Positions 26,271-36,977 are shown, counted from the stretch's first letter. The stretch is DNA of 64,000 nt from Bacillus methanolicus (GCF_028888695.1 NZ_PNFF01000001.1:629501-693500); one strand, 5' to 3'. Translations and numbers: made by a program. Notes: generated by a model not told the origin, from the sequence alone.

Positions 26271-28187
26271 ATGCGTGTATCGAACGTGACCGTCAGGAAA
26301 AGGCTGACGATAGCATTAATAGCAGGAATATTGATATTTTTCATTATCGATCTTCGATTAGGCTATGTTCAATTTTTTCTCGGAAATATGCTGACTGACC
26401 GTGCTAAAGATTCATGGAGCAGAAATATCCCGTTTGAACCGGAACGCGGAGAGATTATGGACCGAAATGGCGTTCCTTTAGCGACAAATGTTAGTGCACC
26501 GACAGTCTATGCAGTTCCGAGGCAAATCGAGAATCCGGCTGAAACGGCGGAAAAGCTGGCGGCTGTCTTAAACATGTCAAAGGAAAAAGCATATAAGCTG
26601 ATTACGAAAACTGCTTCCTCTGTCCGGATTCCCGAAGGACGCAAGATTTCCCATGAGAAGGCGAAAGAAATCCGTGCTCTCGGATTAAAAGGCGTTTATA
26701 TCGGGGAGGACTCGAAACGCCATTACCCTTTTGGCAGCTATTTGTCGCACGTTCTTGGATTTGCAGGTGCTGATAACCAAGGGCTTATGGGGCTTGAACT
26801 TTATTATGATAAGGAATTAAAAGGAAAAAAAGGATCTGTTAAATTTTATGCGGATGCAAAGGGCAAGCGCATGAATGATATGGCAGACGACTACGAACCG
26901 CCGATTGACGGACTTGATTTAAAACTGACGATTGATACAAAGATCCAAACAATTGTTGAAAGAGAACTAGACATTGCCCAAGCAACATATAATCCGGATG
27001 GAATTATTGCGATTGCCATGAACCCAAATACCGGTGAAATTTTAGCTATGGCCTCGAGGCCGGATTTTGACCCGGCGAACTACAAGAATGTAGCACCTGA
27101 AATTTATAATCGGAATTTGCCGGTATGGAGCACATACGAACCGGGTTCAACATTTAAAATTATTACTCTAGCGGCTGCCCTCGAAGAAGGGAAAGTAGAT
27201 TTGGAGAAAGAACATTTTCATGACCCCGGATTTGTGAAAGTGGGCGGAGCAAGGCTTCGGTGCTGGAAAAGAGGAGGACACGGTTCACAGTCGTTCCTTG
27301 AGGTTGTGCAAAATTCATGTAATCCCGGTTTCGTCGAACTTGGACAAAGGCTTGGGAAAGAAAAATTATTTTCATATATTAAAAAATTTGGTTTTGGTGA
27401 AAAGACCGGCATAGATCTCCAAGGAGAAGGAACAGGAATTCTTTTTGCCCTCGATAAGGTCGGACCGGTTGAACAAGCAACAACTGCTTTTGGCCAAGGG
27501 GTATCTGTAACCCCCATCCAGCAAGTAGCTGCCATTTCTGCTGCCATTAATGGAGGCACTTTATATACACCATATGTTGCAAAAGAATTGATTGACCCAA
27601 GAACCGGGGAAGTTGTTATGAAAAAATCTCCCTTTGCAAAACGGAAAGTTATTTCCGAGGAAACTTCAAAGAAGATACGTTACGCACTAGAAAGCGTTGT
27701 TGCCCAAGGAACGGGCGGAAAAGCATTTGTTGATGGTTATCGGGTCGGAGGAAAAACCGGAACCGCGCAAAAAGCAGTGAATGGAAGATACCTTGAAAAT
27801 AATCATATTGTTTCTTTCATCGGTTTTGCCCCGGCAGATGACCCCGAGCTTGTTGTTTATGTCGGCGTTGACAATCCGAAAGGCACCGTTCAATTTGGAG
27901 GAGTTGTGTCAGCGCCGATTGTAGGGAACATTATGGGCGACAGTTTAAGAGCTATGGGTGTTAAACCGCGTAAAGATCAGATTGACAAAGAAATGACATA
28001 TGCCGATCCTCGTATGATAGAAGTTCCGGATTTAGTCGGTTTATCAAAAAAGGAACTCCGGGAAGTATTCCTGAATTTCAAGATTGACGCAAGCGGTGAA
28101 GGGGATATAGTTGTAAAGCAAACACCGCAGCCGGGAGTAAAATTAAAAGAAGGATCAACGATCAGGCTATATTTCGGTAATAATTAA
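26271..28187 (+). CDS. spoVD: Sporulation transpeptidase SpoVD
   Basis: 638 residues, close to the B. subtilis protein. A class B PBP for spore cortex, made in the mother cell under sigma-E and partner of SpoVE. Anchor at about 10-28; pedestal with ERGEIMDRNG; transpeptidase STFK (293-296), SCN (349-351) and KTGT (495-498); one PASTA domain at about 575-637 (VPDLVGLSKKELREVF). The Cys in SCN may pair with another Cys, as in the StoA-controlled disulfide of B. subtilis SpoVD (inference). ATG after CAAAGGAGG. A paralogue of the gene just upstream; a 99-base gap could hold its sigma-E promoter (CATATAAA at about 26220), but I am not sure of it. Confidence 0.95.
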   Translation: MRVSNVTVRKRLTIALIAGILIFFIIDLRLGYVQFFLGNMLTDRAKDSWSRNIPFEPERGEIMDRNGVPLATNVSAPTVYAVPRQIENPAETAEKLAAVLNMSKEKAYKLITKTASSVRIPEGRKISHEKAKEIRALGLKGVYIGEDSKRHYPFGSYLSHVLGFAGADNQGLMGLELYYDKELKGKKGSVKFYADAKGKRMNDMADDYEPPIDGLDLKLTIDTKIQTIVERELDIAQATYNPDGIIAIAMNPNTGEILAMASRPDFDPANYKNVAPEIYNRNLPVWSTYEPGSTFKIITLAAALEEGKVDLEKEHFHDPGFVKVGGARLRCWKRGGHGSQSFLEVVQNSCNPGFVELGQRLGKEKLFSYIKKFGFGEKTGIDLQGEGTGILFALDKVGPVEQATTAFGQGVSVTPIQQVAAISAAINGGTLYTPYVAKELIDPRTGEVVMKKSPFAKRKVISEETSKKIRYALESVVAQGTGGKAFVDGYRVGGKTGTAQKAVNGRYLENNHIVSFIGFAPADDPELVVYVGVDNPKGTVQFGGVVSAPIVGNIMGDSLRAMGVKPRKDQIDKEMTYADPRMIEVPDLVGLSKKELREVFLNFKIDASGEGDIVVKQTPQPGVKLKEGSTIRLYFGNN

Positions 28188-28210
28188 ACGACTGGATGAA
28201 TCATATGAGA

Positions 28211-28261
28211 AGGGCGGCAATCGAAGAAATCGCCGCCCCGTTTCCATTTTGCTTTTTCCGG
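28211..28261 (+). terminator. Terminator after spoVD
   Basis: GGGCGGC and GCCGCCC, extended by an AT / AT pair, followed by a T-rich tract (TTTCCATTTTGCTTTTT). The remaining stretch up to murE shows no clear element. Confidence 0.7.
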
Positions 28262-28435
28262 AATCTTGAAGAAATAGGTTTGTATTTCCGTTAATAAAAA
28301 TCACCTGCAAAAATGGCTTAATTCTTTCTTTTCATGTAAAATAATAACCGCCGTATAAAGTAAGTTACGAATGAAAAATGGCGGCCAAGAAATGTAAGAT
28401 GTTATCATCATTGATTTTTGAGAGGAATGAGAAAA

Positions 28436-29896
28436 ATGAATTTACATACATTGCTAAAATTTCTGCACCCTCTTGTTCCTTATAAGGGGGATAATCCCGA
28501 AATTACTGCGATTCATAATGATAGTCGCTTAGTTGAACCGGGGAGCCTGTTTATCTGTATTAAAGGTCATACCGTTGACGGACATGATTTTGCTCAGACT
28601 GCAGTTGAAAAAGGAGCTGCAGCCATACTCGCTGAAAGAGAGATGCAACTTGATGTACCCGTCATCATCGTAAAAGATACATACCGGGCGATGGCCGTGC
28701 TCGCTGACGCTTTTTACGGCCAGCCAAGCCATAAACTGCATTTGATCGGAATTACCGGAACGAACGGTAAGACGACAACAAGTCATTTAATCGAAAAAAT
28801 CTTTTCCGATGCCGGGCAAAAAACCGGTTTAATCGGAACGATGTATACAAAAATCGGCGACGAGACTTTTGAAACGAAAAATACAACCCCTGAAAGTCTG
28901 ATGCTACAAAAAACATTTAAGCAAATGATCGACAGCGGTGTCGAAACGGCTGTGATGGAAGTATCTTCACATGCGTTGGTTTATGGTCGGGTGCATGGGT
29001 GTGATTACAATGTAGCGGTTTTTACGAACCTGACACAAGATCACCTTGATTATCATAAAACAATGGATGAGTACCGCCGGGCAAAAAGTCTGCTATTCTC
29101 CCAGCTTGGAAATACTTTTAGTCATGAAAAGCCAAAATTTGCTGTTTTGAATGCCGATGATCCTGTTTCTCGGGAGTATATCCAATCAACTGCTGCTCAT
29201 GTTGTCACATACGGGATTGATCAGCCAGCCGATATTAAAGCGGCTAATTTGAAGATTGCAGCTAACGGAACGGTTTTTGATTTAATCACACCGTACGGAG
29301 TCGAAAAGATTTCGATGAAGCTAATCGGAAAATTCAGCGTCTATAATGTGTTGGCAAGTATTGGCGCATGTCTTGTTTCCGGCATTCCCCTTAAGCAAAT
29401 AATTAAATCGATCGAAGAAGTGGAAGGAGTGCCGGGCCGTTTCGAATTAGTAAATGCAGGACAGGATTTTGCGGTTATTGTTGATTATGCCCATACCCCG
29501 GACAGCCTTGAAAATGTGTTAAAAACTATTAAGCAATTTGCTGAGCGAAATATTTATGTCGTTGTTGGCTGCGGGGGTGACAGAGATCGTACGAAGCGCC
29601 CATTAATGGCTAAAATTGCTTGCCAATATGCAACACATCCGATTTTCACCTCGGATAATACGCGAAGTGAAGATCCACTTAAAATCATCCGTGACATGGA
29701 AGAAGGAGTTAAGGGTAAACAGTACAAGTCAATTGTTGACCGAAAAGAAGCTATTTACTATGCGATAAACAATGCTCAAAAAGGTGATGTCATCCTAATT
29801 GCCGGAAAAGGTCATGAAACGTATCAGCAAATTGGAAGCGAAGTGTTTGATTTTGATGATCGGGTTGTCGCGAAAGAGGCGATTGAGGGGCGTTAA
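28436..29896 (+). CDS. murE: UDP-MurNAc-L-Ala-D-Glu ligase MurE (diaminopimelate type)
   Basis: 486 residues (B. subtilis 494). It adds meso-diaminopimelate to UDP-MurNAc-dipeptide with ATP in the cytosol. Mur ligase domains: N-terminal substrate-binding part, ATP-binding [13 protein letters not shown] (106-117), and the C-terminal domain with [14 protein letters not shown]. The diaminopimelate-recognition motif reads DNTR (407-410) rather than the usual DNPR; it is still unlike the Lys-type form. Start: ATG at 28436 behind GAGAGGAATGAG; two upstream in-frame starts lie within or before that site. murF is not in the window, as in B. subtilis. Confidence 0.95.
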   Translation: MNLHTLLKFLHPLVPYKGDNPEITAIHNDSRLVEPGSLFICIKGHTVDGHDFAQTAVEKGAAAILAEREMQLDVPVIIVKDTYRAMAVLADAFYGQPSHKLHLIGITGTNGKTTTSHLIEKIFSDAGQKTGLIGTMYTKIGDETFETKNTTPESLMLQKTFKQMIDSGVETAVMEVSSHALVYGRVHGCDYNVAVFTNLTQDHLDYHKTMDEYRRAKSLLFSQLGNTFSHEKPKFAVLNADDPVSREYIQSTAAHVVTYGIDQPADIKAANLKIAANGTVFDLITPYGVEKISMKLIGKFSVYNVLASIGACLVSGIPLKQIIKSIEEVEGVPGRFELVNAGQDFAVIVDYAHTPDSLENVLKTIKQFAERNIYVVVGCGGDRDRTKRPLMAKIACQYATHPIFTSDNTRSEDPLKIIRDMEEGVKGKQYKSIVDRKEAIYYAINNAQKGDVILIAGKGHETYQQIGSEVFDFDDRVVAKEAIEGR

Positions 29897-29962
29897 AACA
29901 TATATAGAACTGATTAAGATATAGCAGGAAGATCAGAGAGACTCCCGCACATTTCAAGAGTT

Positions 29963-29991
29963 TTTACAAATGATTAAACGAAAGGTATAAA
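29963..29991 (+). promoter_or_regulatory. Sigma-A-type promoter before mraY
   Basis: TTTACA (29963-29968), a 17-base spacer and TATAAA (29986-29991), each five of six to consensus. Transcription would start near 29998, giving a leader of about 175 bases before mraY. Confidence 0.5.
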
Positions 29992-29995
29992 GACG

Positions 29996-30163
29996 ATGAA
30001 GCAAAGCTATGTTAAAAAATTATCTCGAAAAATAATTACTTTCAATAATGTGATAAACTTCCTTTTTCAAGACACAAAACTTCTTAATGAAAATAGTGTT
30101 ACATATGATATAGCTTTGAAAACTGAAAGAGTACATCAAATTTCGGACACGGGCTCTAATTAG
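29996..30163 (+). CDS. Possible small protein of 55 residues between murE and mraY
   Basis: An uninterrupted frame from ATG to TAG, starting [16 protein letters not shown] and ending [10 protein letters not shown]; the stop overlaps the mraY ribosome site (TAGGAGGG). I recognise no family. It is basic at the start and mixed after. Support is weak: the nearest SD-like AAAGGT is 11 bases away, and the promoter at 29963-29991 would start transcription about at this ATG, so the stretch may instead be the mraY leader. Confidence 0.25.
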   Translation: MKQSYVKKLSRKIITFNNVINFLFQDTKLLNENSVTYDIALKTERVHQISDTGSN

Positions 30164-30174
30164 GAGGGAATAAA

Positions 30175-31149
30175 GTGCTGGAGCAAGTTATTTTTTTCAC
30201 AATATTAATGGCTTTTTTAATTACAGTGATTCTGTCTCCCATTTTTATTCCTTTCTTAAGAAGGTTGAAATTTGGACAAAGCATTAGGGAAGAAGGCCCG
30301 AAGTCTCATCAAAAAAAATCAGGAACTCCGACAATGGGAGGCATTATGATACTCCTGTCTATTATAGCAACGACGTTTATTATGACAGGAAAATTCTCAG
30401 AGCCGACAATTAAAACATATTTGCTGTTGTTCGTAACACTTGGATTTGGTCTGCTCGGCTTTTTGGATGATTTTATAAAAGTGGCGATGAAGCGGAACTT
30501 AGGGTTAACATCAAAGCAAAAGCTTCTTGGCCAAATTATTATTTCCGCCGTTTTTTATTTTGTTTTAAAAACAAACGAATTTTCAACAGAAATACGCATT
30601 CCATTGACTGACTATTCTCTTGATCTTGGCTGGCTGTATGCATTCTTTATTATCTTTTGGCTAGTCGGTTTTTCGAATGCTGTCAATTTAACAGACGGAT
30701 TAGACGGACTTGTTTCCGGAACGGCCGCTATTGCTTTTGGGGCATTTGCCGTGTTAGCTTGGAACCAGTCCCAGTTTGAAGTCGCAATATTTTCCGTCGC
30801 TGTTGTCGGAGCAGTTCTTGGTTTTCTAGTATTTAATGCCCATCCTGCCAAAGTGTTTATGGGAGATACAGGATCTCTTGCTCTCGGGGGAGCAATTGCA
30901 TCGATCGCCATTTTGACAAAACTGGAAATTTTGTTAATCATCATTGGCGGTGTCTTTGTAATTGAAACTTTATCAGTTATTCTACAAGTGATTTCTTATA
31001 AAACAACGGGTAAAAGAATATTCAAAATGAGTCCGCTCCACCATCATTATGAGCTATCCGGATGGTCGGAGTGGCGAGTCGTTGTAACATTTTGGACGGT
31101 GGGCTTGCTATTTGCCGTTATTGGAATTTATTTAGAGGTGTGGTTGTAA
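30175..31149 (+). CDS. mraY: Phospho-MurNAc-pentapeptide transferase MraY
   Basis: 324 residues, the B. subtilis length, with ten hydrophobic segments. It links UDP-MurNAc-pentapeptide to undecaprenyl phosphate to form lipid I. Motifs: [16 protein letters not shown], the catalytic [16 protein letters not shown] and [13 protein letters not shown] start behind TAGGAGGGAA. It abuts murD directly: the murD TTG follows the mraY stop with no gap. Confidence 0.97.
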   Translation: MLEQVIFFTILMAFLITVILSPIFIPFLRRLKFGQSIREEGPKSHQKKSGTPTMGGIMILLSIIATTFIMTGKFSEPTIKTYLLLFVTLGFGLLGFLDDFIKVAMKRNLGLTSKQKLLGQIIISAVFYFVLKTNEFSTEIRIPLTDYSLDLGWLYAFFIIFWLVGFSNAVNLTDGLDGLVSGTAAIAFGAFAVLAWNQSQFEVAIFSVAVVGAVLGFLVFNAHPAKVFMGDTGSLALGGAIASIAILTKLEILLIIIGGVFVIETLSVILQVISYKTTGKRIFKMSPLHHHYELSGWSEWRVVVTFWTVGLLFAVIGIYLEVWL

Positions 31150-32502
31150 TTGAAATATATGAATCGATATTATCATAAAAAAATTCTTGTTTTAGGTTTA
31201 GCAAAGAGCGGAGTAAGTGCGGCATCGCTTCTGCATAAATTAGGTGCGTTTGTTACTGTCAATGACAAAAAGCCGCTGTCTGAAAACCCTGAAGCTCAAG
31301 GATTATTGGTACAGGGAATAAAAGTAATTTGCGGCGATCATCCGATTGAGCTTTTAGATGAAGGCTTTGAGTTGATTGTAAAAAATCCCGGAATTCCTTA
31401 CTATAATCCGATGATCAAGGGTGCGATTGAAAAAGGAATTCCTGTTATTACAGAAGTGGAGCTTGCATATCAAATATCTGAAGCTCCATTTATAGGAATT
31501 ACCGGAACGAACGGTAAGACAACGACAACGACGCTTATCTATGAAATGCTGAAAGCGGGAAATAAATATCCATTGATTGCAGGAAACATCGGAACGGTAG
31601 CTTCCGATGTGGCTCAAGAAGCCGGGAACCACAATACGATTGTGATTGAGTTGTCATCATTTCAATTAATGGGTATCGATACTTTTAAGCCCAAAATCGC
31701 GATTCTAACAAATATTTATGATGCCCATCTTGATTATCATGGAACAAAGGAAGAGTATATTCATGCGAAAGCGATGATAACCAAGAATCAAATGGAAGAC
31801 GACTATTTGATTTATAATGCCGAACAGGAAATCGTCTCTCGGATTGCAAAGAATTCACGTGCGAAAACCATTCCGTTTTCTGCTGCACAAGTATTAAACG
31901 AAGGCATTTATGTTAAAGATGGAGCAGTTTTCTTTAATGGGGAAAAGATCATTAATACGAATGATATTGCGCTTCCCGGCCAGCACAATTTAGAAAATAT
32001 TCTTTCAGCCGTTGCCGCTGCCAAATTATCAGGCGTTGATAACGAAGCGATTTTTCGTGTGTTAAGCACTTTTACAGGTGTGAAGCACCGCCTGCAATTT
32101 GTATGCGAATTAAATGGAAGAAAGTTTTACAACGATTCGAAGGCAACAAATATTCTGGCGACAACAAAAGCACTTGCTGCTTTTAAAGAACCGGTCATCC
32201 TTTTAGCAGGAGGATTGGACCGGGGTAATGAATTTGATGAGCTTGTTCCTTCATTAAAAAATGTCAAAGCACTTATAACATTTGGACAGACGGCAGAAAA
32301 ATTGGAGCGGGCAGGACGCTTGGCAGGAATAAAAACCATTCTTCGTGTCGATAATGTGGAAAGCGCCGTGCCACAAGCTTTCCAGCAATCGGAACAGGGG
32401 GATGTGATTCTGCTTTCTCCGGCCTGTGCCAGCTGGGATCAATATAAAACTTTTGAAGTAAGGGGAGACATTTTTATCGAAGCGGTGCATAAGCTTAAGT
32501 AA
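31150..32502 (+). CDS. murD: UDP-MurNAc-L-alanine:D-glutamate ligase MurD
   Basis: 450 residues (B. subtilis 451). It adds D-Glu to UDP-MurNAc-L-Ala with ATP. N-terminal Rossmann part ([22 protein letters not shown]), ATP site [18 protein letters not shown], and C-terminal YNDSKATN and [22 protein letters not shown] start, with GAGGTG about 10 bases before inside mraY; an ATG three codons in is an alternative. It is followed by 100 bases without a clear element, then spoVE. Confidence 0.97.
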   Translation: MKYMNRYYHKKILVLGLAKSGVSAASLLHKLGAFVTVNDKKPLSENPEAQGLLVQGIKVICGDHPIELLDEGFELIVKNPGIPYYNPMIKGAIEKGIPVITEVELAYQISEAPFIGITGTNGKTTTTTLIYEMLKAGNKYPLIAGNIGTVASDVAQEAGNHNTIVIELSSFQLMGIDTFKPKIAILTNIYDAHLDYHGTKEEYIHAKAMITKNQMEDDYLIYNAEQEIVSRIAKNSRAKTIPFSAAQVLNEGIYVKDGAVFFNGEKIINTNDIALPGQHNLENILSAVAAAKLSGVDNEAIFRVLSTFTGVKHRLQFVCELNGRKFYNDSKATNILATTKALAAFKEPVILLAGGLDRGNEFDELVPSLKNVKALITFGQTAEKLERAGRLAGIKTILRVDNVESAVPQAFQQSEQGDVILLSPACASWDQYKTFEVRGDIFIEAVHKLK

Positions 32503-32601
32503 GGGCTTGTCTTTGAAAGAAATTGGGCCAAAACCTCATGTTTTAGCTCGTTTCGGAACAGATTGTTATAGCTCTAAAACTTGCAGTCGAGGTGTTTTGC
32601 A

Positions 32602-33702
32602 TTGCCGACAAAAAAAACTACTCCCGATATGATATTAATGATCGTAACTTTTACACTCCTGGCAGTCGGGCTTATTATGGTTTACAGTGCGAGCGCCGTA
32701 TGGGCAGAATATAAATTTGATGATTCATTCTTTTTTGCAAAAAGGCAAATGCTCTTTGCGGGTGTCGGAATTATTGCGATGTTTTTTATAATGAATGTCG
32801 ATTATTGGTCATGGAAAACTTGGGCTAAAGTCCTTCTTTTGATTTGCTTTGTTCTGTTGCTGCTCGTACTAATTCCGGGGATTGGAAATGAACGGAACGG
32901 TTCGCGGAGCTGGATCGGAGTTGGAGCTTTTTCGATCCAGCCTTCAGAATTTATGAAACTGGCGATGATTGCTTTTTTGGCAAAATTTCTATCAGAGCGG
33001 CAAAAGATGATAACTTCTTTTAAGAATGGACTTGTTCCCTCGTTGTCGCTTGTATTCTCAGCATTTGCGCTTATTATGCTCCAGCCTGACCTCGGTACGG
33101 GAACAGTTATGGTCGGAACGTGCTTGGTTATGATTTTCATTTCCGGAGCAAGAATCAGCCATTTCGTCGGATTGGGATTTATCGGGGTGGCAGGTTTTGT
33201 CGGCTTAGTCCTATCGGCGCCGTACAGGATCAAACGGATCACATCGTTTCTTGATCCATGGCAGGATCAGCTCGGCACAGGATTTCAGATCATTCAATCA
33301 CTTTATGCAATCGGTCCCGGAGGGTTGTTTGGACTCGGGCTTGGGCAGAGCAGGCAAAAGTTTTTTTATTTGCCGGAACCGCAAACAGATTTTATTTTTG
33401 CCATCCTTGCTGAAGAGCTTGGTTTTATTGGCGGGTCCTTTGTTCTGCTTCTGTTTAGCCTTTTGCTCTGGAGAGGAATAAGAATTGCGCTAGGTGCCCC
33501 TGATTTATATGGCAGCTTTCTTGCGGTCGGAATCATTGCGATGATAGCAATACAGGTAATGATCAATATTGGTGTGGTAACCGGATTGATGCCTGTAACA
33601 GGGATCACCCTTCCATTTTTAAGCTACGGAGGTTCTTCATTGACATTAATGCTTATGGCAATTGGAGTTCTTTTAAATATAAGCAGATATGCTAGATATT
33701 AA
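32602..33702 (+). CDS. spoVE: SEDS glycosyltransferase SpoVE
   Basis: 366 residues, exactly the B. subtilis length and very like it (LIMVYSASAVWA, GIGNERNGSRSWIGVGAFSIQPSEFMKL, LPEPQTDFIFAIL). A ten-helix SEDS-family polymerase that makes cortex peptidoglycan with SpoVD; the catalytic Asp is expected in the loop around SSAPYRIKRI...DPW. Start: TTG at 32602, 7 bases after GAGGTG; the longer frame from 32581 runs through that site. It sits between murD and murG as in B. subtilis, and a terminator follows, isolating murG. Confidence 0.95.
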   Translation: MPTKKTTPDMILMIVTFTLLAVGLIMVYSASAVWAEYKFDDSFFFAKRQMLFAGVGIIAMFFIMNVDYWSWKTWAKVLLLICFVLLLLVLIPGIGNERNGSRSWIGVGAFSIQPSEFMKLAMIAFLAKFLSERQKMITSFKNGLVPSLSLVFSAFALIMLQPDLGTGTVMVGTCLVMIFISGARISHFVGLGFIGVAGFVGLVLSAPYRIKRITSFLDPWQDQLGTGFQIIQSLYAIGPGGLFGLGLGQSRQKFFYLPEPQTDFIFAILAEELGFIGGSFVLLLFSLLLWRGIRIALGAPDLYGSFLAVGIIAMIAIQVMINIGVVTGLMPVTGITLPFLSYGGSSLTLMLMAIGVLLNISRYARY

Positions 33703-33712
33703 TTTTATTATG

Positions 33713-33738
33713 GACCCTGCATTGCAGGGTTTCTTTTT
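33713..33738 (+). terminator. Terminator after spoVE
   Basis: 8-bp stem ACCCTGCA / TGCAGGGT with almost no loop, then TTTCTTTTT. The following ~210 bases up to murG are AT-rich with no element I can name. Confidence 0.75.
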
Positions 33739-33950
33739 GTTGTAGCTTTGGTGATAAACATAAAAATTAAAACCTGTTTTCATCAATGTTAAAATTAGAT
33801 GACAATCTTTTTTTATTCTTCTTTTAAAAGTTTACAATATAGTAGAATAGGGTAGAGCACCTGAATGCTTCCTTCAACATCTAAGATTTTTCTTAACGAA
33901 TGAGAAAAGGGGTTTTACACACCTTTACTCTATTCCTGTGAGGTGGAAAA

Positions 33951-35054
33951 ATGAGAATAGTTGTCAGCGGAGGGGGAACGGGCGGACATATATATCCTGC
34001 GCTCGCTCTTATACGCGAAATTGCAAAAGAAAATAAGAATGCACAGTTTCTATATATCGGCACTGAAAAAGGTTTGGAAAGCAAAATTGTCACCCGTGAA
34101 CAAATTCCTTTTAAATCGATACATATTACCGGTTTTAAACGAAAACTGTCCTTTGAAAATATCAAGACAGTTTTCCGGTTTGTTAAAGGTGTGAGAGACA
34201 GTAAAAAAATCTTAAAGGAGTTTAATCCCGATGTCGTCATCGGAACAGGGGGGTATGTTTGCGGACCGGTCGTTTATGCAGCTTCAAGAATAGGGATACC
34301 TACGATCATTCATGAACAAAACAGCGTGCCCGGATTAACAAATAAATTCTTGAGCCGTTATGTAGACAAGATTGCCGTTTGCTTTGAAGAGGCAAAAGCA
34401 TTTTTTCCGAGTGAAAAAGTAGTATTAACCGGAAATCCCCGCGCTTCAGAGGTAGTCGGACAAGACGGTATTCATGGAAGGCTTTCGTCGGGCCTTAAAG
34501 TGAAAGATCCGGCCGTGTTGATTTTTGGCGGTAGCCGCGGAGCCAGACCCATCAATGAAGCCGTTTTAAAAACGTTGTCCCAGTTTGAGGAAAAACCGTA
34601 CCAGGTTCTGTATGTAACCGGGGATGTGCATTATGAGGAAGTTAAAAAAGAAGTTGAATTAATTGGGAATCCTGATAATGTTGTCATAAAGCCGTTTATC
34701 CATAATATGCCCGAGGTTCTGGCGGGCATTGATTTAGTGGTATCGAGAGCTGGTGCAACTACTTTAGCGGAATTAACTTCTTTAGGAATTCCGAGTATAC
34801 TTATTCCAAGCCCCTATGTAACCAATAATCATCAAGAGAAAAATTCAAGAGCATTAAGCGACCATGGCGCAGCCATTTTATTGCTTGAAAAAGATTTGAC
34901 TGGTTCAAAACTGGTTGAACATATTGACCAGATTCTTATGGATAAAGATAAATTAACTGAAATGAAGAATGCTGCTAAAAGGCTTGGGATGCCGGATGCA
35001 GCCAGAAAATTTTACATGGTCATTCAAGAGCTTGCAGCAAAAAAACAAAAGTAG
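33951..35054 (+). CDS. murG: UDP-GlcNAc:lipid I GlcNAc transferase MurG
   Basis: 367 residues (B. subtilis 363). It adds GlcNAc to lipid I to make lipid II at the inner face of the membrane. GT-B fold: N-terminal [16 protein letters not shown], central [16 protein letters not shown] and [13 protein letters not shown]-terminal [25 protein letters not shown] and [18 protein letters not shown] after GTGAGGTGG. Confidence 0.97.
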   Translation: MRIVVSGGGTGGHIYPALALIREIAKENKNAQFLYIGTEKGLESKIVTREQIPFKSIHITGFKRKLSFENIKTVFRFVKGVRDSKKILKEFNPDVVIGTGGYVCGPVVYAASRIGIPTIIHEQNSVPGLTNKFLSRYVDKIAVCFEEAKAFFPSEKVVLTGNPRASEVVGQDGIHGRLSSGLKVKDPAVLIFGGSRGARPINEAVLKTLSQFEEKPYQVLYVTGDVHYEEVKKEVELIGNPDNVVIKPFIHNMPEVLAGIDLVVSRAGATTLAELTSLGIPSILIPSPYVTNNHQEKNSRALSDHGAAILLLEKDLTGSKLVEHIDQILMDKDKLTEMKNAAKRLGMPDAARKFYMVIQELAAKKQK

Positions 35055-35115
35055 CCCAGACTTCCTTTTGCGCATAGACTAATTACACAATAAGGACAAT
35101 GGAAGGAAGGTTTAT

Positions 35116-36024
35116 ATGAACGAATTGATAAAAAAACTTAAGGAATTGAATGTTGGTAAAGTGAAGGAAAATGAACCTTTAGCAAACCATACTACGATAA
35201 AAATTGGCGGGCCGGCCGATTTGTTTATCGAGCCTTCATCTATTGATAATTTAAAAAAGACAATAGATCTAATCAGGGAATATAACGTGAAATGGACAGC
35301 AATCGGGAGAGGTTCCAATTTACTTGTTTCCGATAAAGGGATTGAAGGGGCAGTTATCAAACTGGGCCCAGGGTTAGACGGCTTAGAAGTGAAAGATACT
35401 GTTGTAAAAGTCGGAGGAGGGCACTCTCTTGTCAGTCTCGCAACGATGATAAGCAGAAAGGGATTGTCCGGGTTGGAATTTGCTGCAGGAATTCCGGGGT
35501 CTGTCGGCGGTGCCGTTTATATGAATGCGGGCGCACATGGGTCAGATATTTCTAACATATTGGTTAAAGCTCATATTCTTTTTGAAGACGGAACAATGGA
35601 ATGGCTGACTAATGATGAAATGGAGTTTTCATACAGAACTTCGGTTTTGCAAAAAAAACGTCCAGGGATAGTTGCAGAAGCTGTTTTTCAGCTTGAAGAA
35701 GGGGAAAAAGAAGCGATTTTGTCAAAATTACAAAAAAATAAAGATTACCGAAAAGAAACCCAACCATGGAATTTCCCGTGTGCAGGAAGCATTTTCAGAA
35801 ATCCGCTGCCACATTATGCCGGGAAATTAATTGAATCGGCTGGATTAAAAGGCCATTCAATCGGAGGCGCCATGATCTCTGAAATGCATGGTAATTTTAT
35901 TGTCAATACGGGAAATGCAAAAGCTCAGGATGTTCTTTCTTTGATTGAGCATATTAAAGAAACGATTTACAATTTATATCAAATCAAAATGGAAACAGAA
36001 GTTGAAATAATCGGCCGAATGTAA
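35116..36024 (+). CDS. murB: UDP-N-acetylenolpyruvoylglucosamine reductase MurB
   Basis: 302 residues (B. subtilis 303), type II MurB. It reduces UDP-GlcNAc-enolpyruvate to UDP-MurNAc with NADPH and FAD. FAD part: [55 protein letters not shown]; active-site CAGSIFRNP with the Ser proton donor and the C-terminal Glu in MHGNFIVN...[12 protein letters not shown] after GGAAGGAAGG, 61 bases behind murG. Confidence 0.97.
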   Translation: MNELIKKLKELNVGKVKENEPLANHTTIKIGGPADLFIEPSSIDNLKKTIDLIREYNVKWTAIGRGSNLLVSDKGIEGAVIKLGPGLDGLEVKDTVVKVGGGHSLVSLATMISRKGLSGLEFAAGIPGSVGGAVYMNAGAHGSDISNILVKAHILFEDGTMEWLTNDEMEFSYRTSVLQKKRPGIVAEAVFQLEEGEKEAILSKLQKNKDYRKETQPWNFPCAGSIFRNPLPHYAGKLIESAGLKGHSIGGAMISEMHGNFIVNTGNAKAQDVLSLIEHIKETIYNLYQIKMETEVEIIGRM

Positions 36025-36054
36025 CAAGAATATCCTTACGGCTTACAAATTTTG

Positions 36055-36063
36055 TGATATAAT
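36055..36063 (+). promoter_or_regulatory. Extended -10 promoter before divIB
   Basis: TGATATAAT, a perfect extended -10, about 30 bases after the murB stop; the -35 region is poor. Transcripts would begin near 36070, leaving a leader of about 130 bases that contains a hairpin. Confidence 0.5.
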
Positions 36064-36096
36064 TGCCTAGCAAAGCAAATACCGATTGGAATTTTT

Positions 36097-36132
36097 GTGA
36101 AAACGGCATGAATATAGTGCCGTTGTTTTCAC
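36097..36132 (+). promoter_or_regulatory. Stem-loop in the divIB leader
   Basis: GTGAAAACGGCA and TGCCGTTGTTTTCAC pair over at least 12 bp with one bulge, around a 9-base loop. The 3' arm is T-rich, so it looks like an attenuator or terminator between the extended -10 promoter and divIB. Confidence 0.5.
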
Positions 36133-36200
36133 TTTACACAAACGCTTTTTCTTTGACAGCAATGATAGTCAGCTTCACTTTTTTGTTGGTGGTGAATTGG

Positions 36201-36977
36201 ATGGATAAAGGGAAAATTGTCTCAATAGAAGACAGAATTCCTAAACTTAAACAACAGAGACGAAAGAAAGCGAATAGAAGAGTCATATTGCTTCTACTAT
36301 TGTTTTTTTCATTGATCGCCTGTGTTGTTTATTTTCAATCACCATTAAGCCACGTAAAAAAGGTTAAAGTTAATGGGAATGAAGTTTACCCGAAGGAAGA
36401 ATTACTATCATTAATCGGTATGACAAAATCGACAAATATTTGGAAGGTAGATGAGGAAGCAATCGAGGATAAGTTAAGAAAGTTGCCCGAAATTAAGTCT
36501 GCTAATGTAAAGATTAAGCTTCCTCATATCGTTATTATAAATGTGAAGGAATACAAGCGTATAGCTTACATCGTAAAAGAGTCAAGCTATTTGCCGGTTC
36601 TTGAAAACGGAGAAATTTTAAAAAGTGAGCAAACTGCCGACTTGCCCGTAAGCGCCCCGTTGTTAATTGGATTCTCAGAAGGCGACGTCTTGGAAGAAAT
36701 GATTTTTAGTCTTCAAATTTTACCTGAAGAAGTGATAAATTCCATTTCTGAAATCCATTACAAACCAAAGAAAACAGATGCTTACAGGATCGTCTTATAT
36801 ATGAATGATGGTTTTGAGGTAAGTGCGACGCTGCGAAGTTTTGCTGAAAAAATGGCTCATTACCCTTCGATTGTCAGCCAGCTCGATCCTGATAAAAAAG
36901 GAGTTATCGATTTGGAAGTAGGCTCTTATTTCAAGGCTTTTGATGAGGAAGGAACTAAAAATGCTGAAAAAGAATAA
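36201..36977 (+). CDS. divIB: Cell division protein DivIB (FtsQ)
   Basis: 258 residues (B. subtilis 263). Bitopic membrane protein: cytoplasmic basic start (IPKLKQQRRKKANRR), transmembrane helix about 30-48, then POTRA domain (HVKKVKVNGNEVYPKEELLSLIG) and beta domain outside the cell. Part of the divisome with FtsL and DivIC. Start: ATG at 36201 after GGTGGTGAA; the reading frame is open back to 36063, but that extension has no ribosome site and is not family-like. The 3' end overlaps ylxW by 17 bases. Confidence 0.92.
   Translation: MDKGKIVSIEDRIPKLKQQRRKKANRRVILLLLLFFSLIACVVYFQSPLSHVKKVKVNGNEVYPKEELLSLIGMTKSTNIWKVDEEAIEDKLRKLPEIKSANVKIKLPHIVIINVKEYKRIAYIVKESSYLPVLENGEILKSEQTADLPVSAPLLIGFSEGDVLEEMIFSLQILPEEVINSISEIHYKPKKTDAYRIVLYMNDGFEVSATLRSFAEKMAHYPSIVSQLDPDKKGVIDLEVGSYFKAFDEEGTKNAEKE

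Noticed and set aside
33251-33481. 76-codon ORF inside spoVE, and many antisense frames in ftsZ, carB and sigE
   Set aside because: Shadow frames of strongly coding genes; none has an SD and a plausible protein.
36063-36200. N-terminal extension of divIB by 46 codons
   Set aside because: No SD at 36063; the region holds a promoter-like element and a hairpin, and DivIB proteins start near MDKGKIVSIE.
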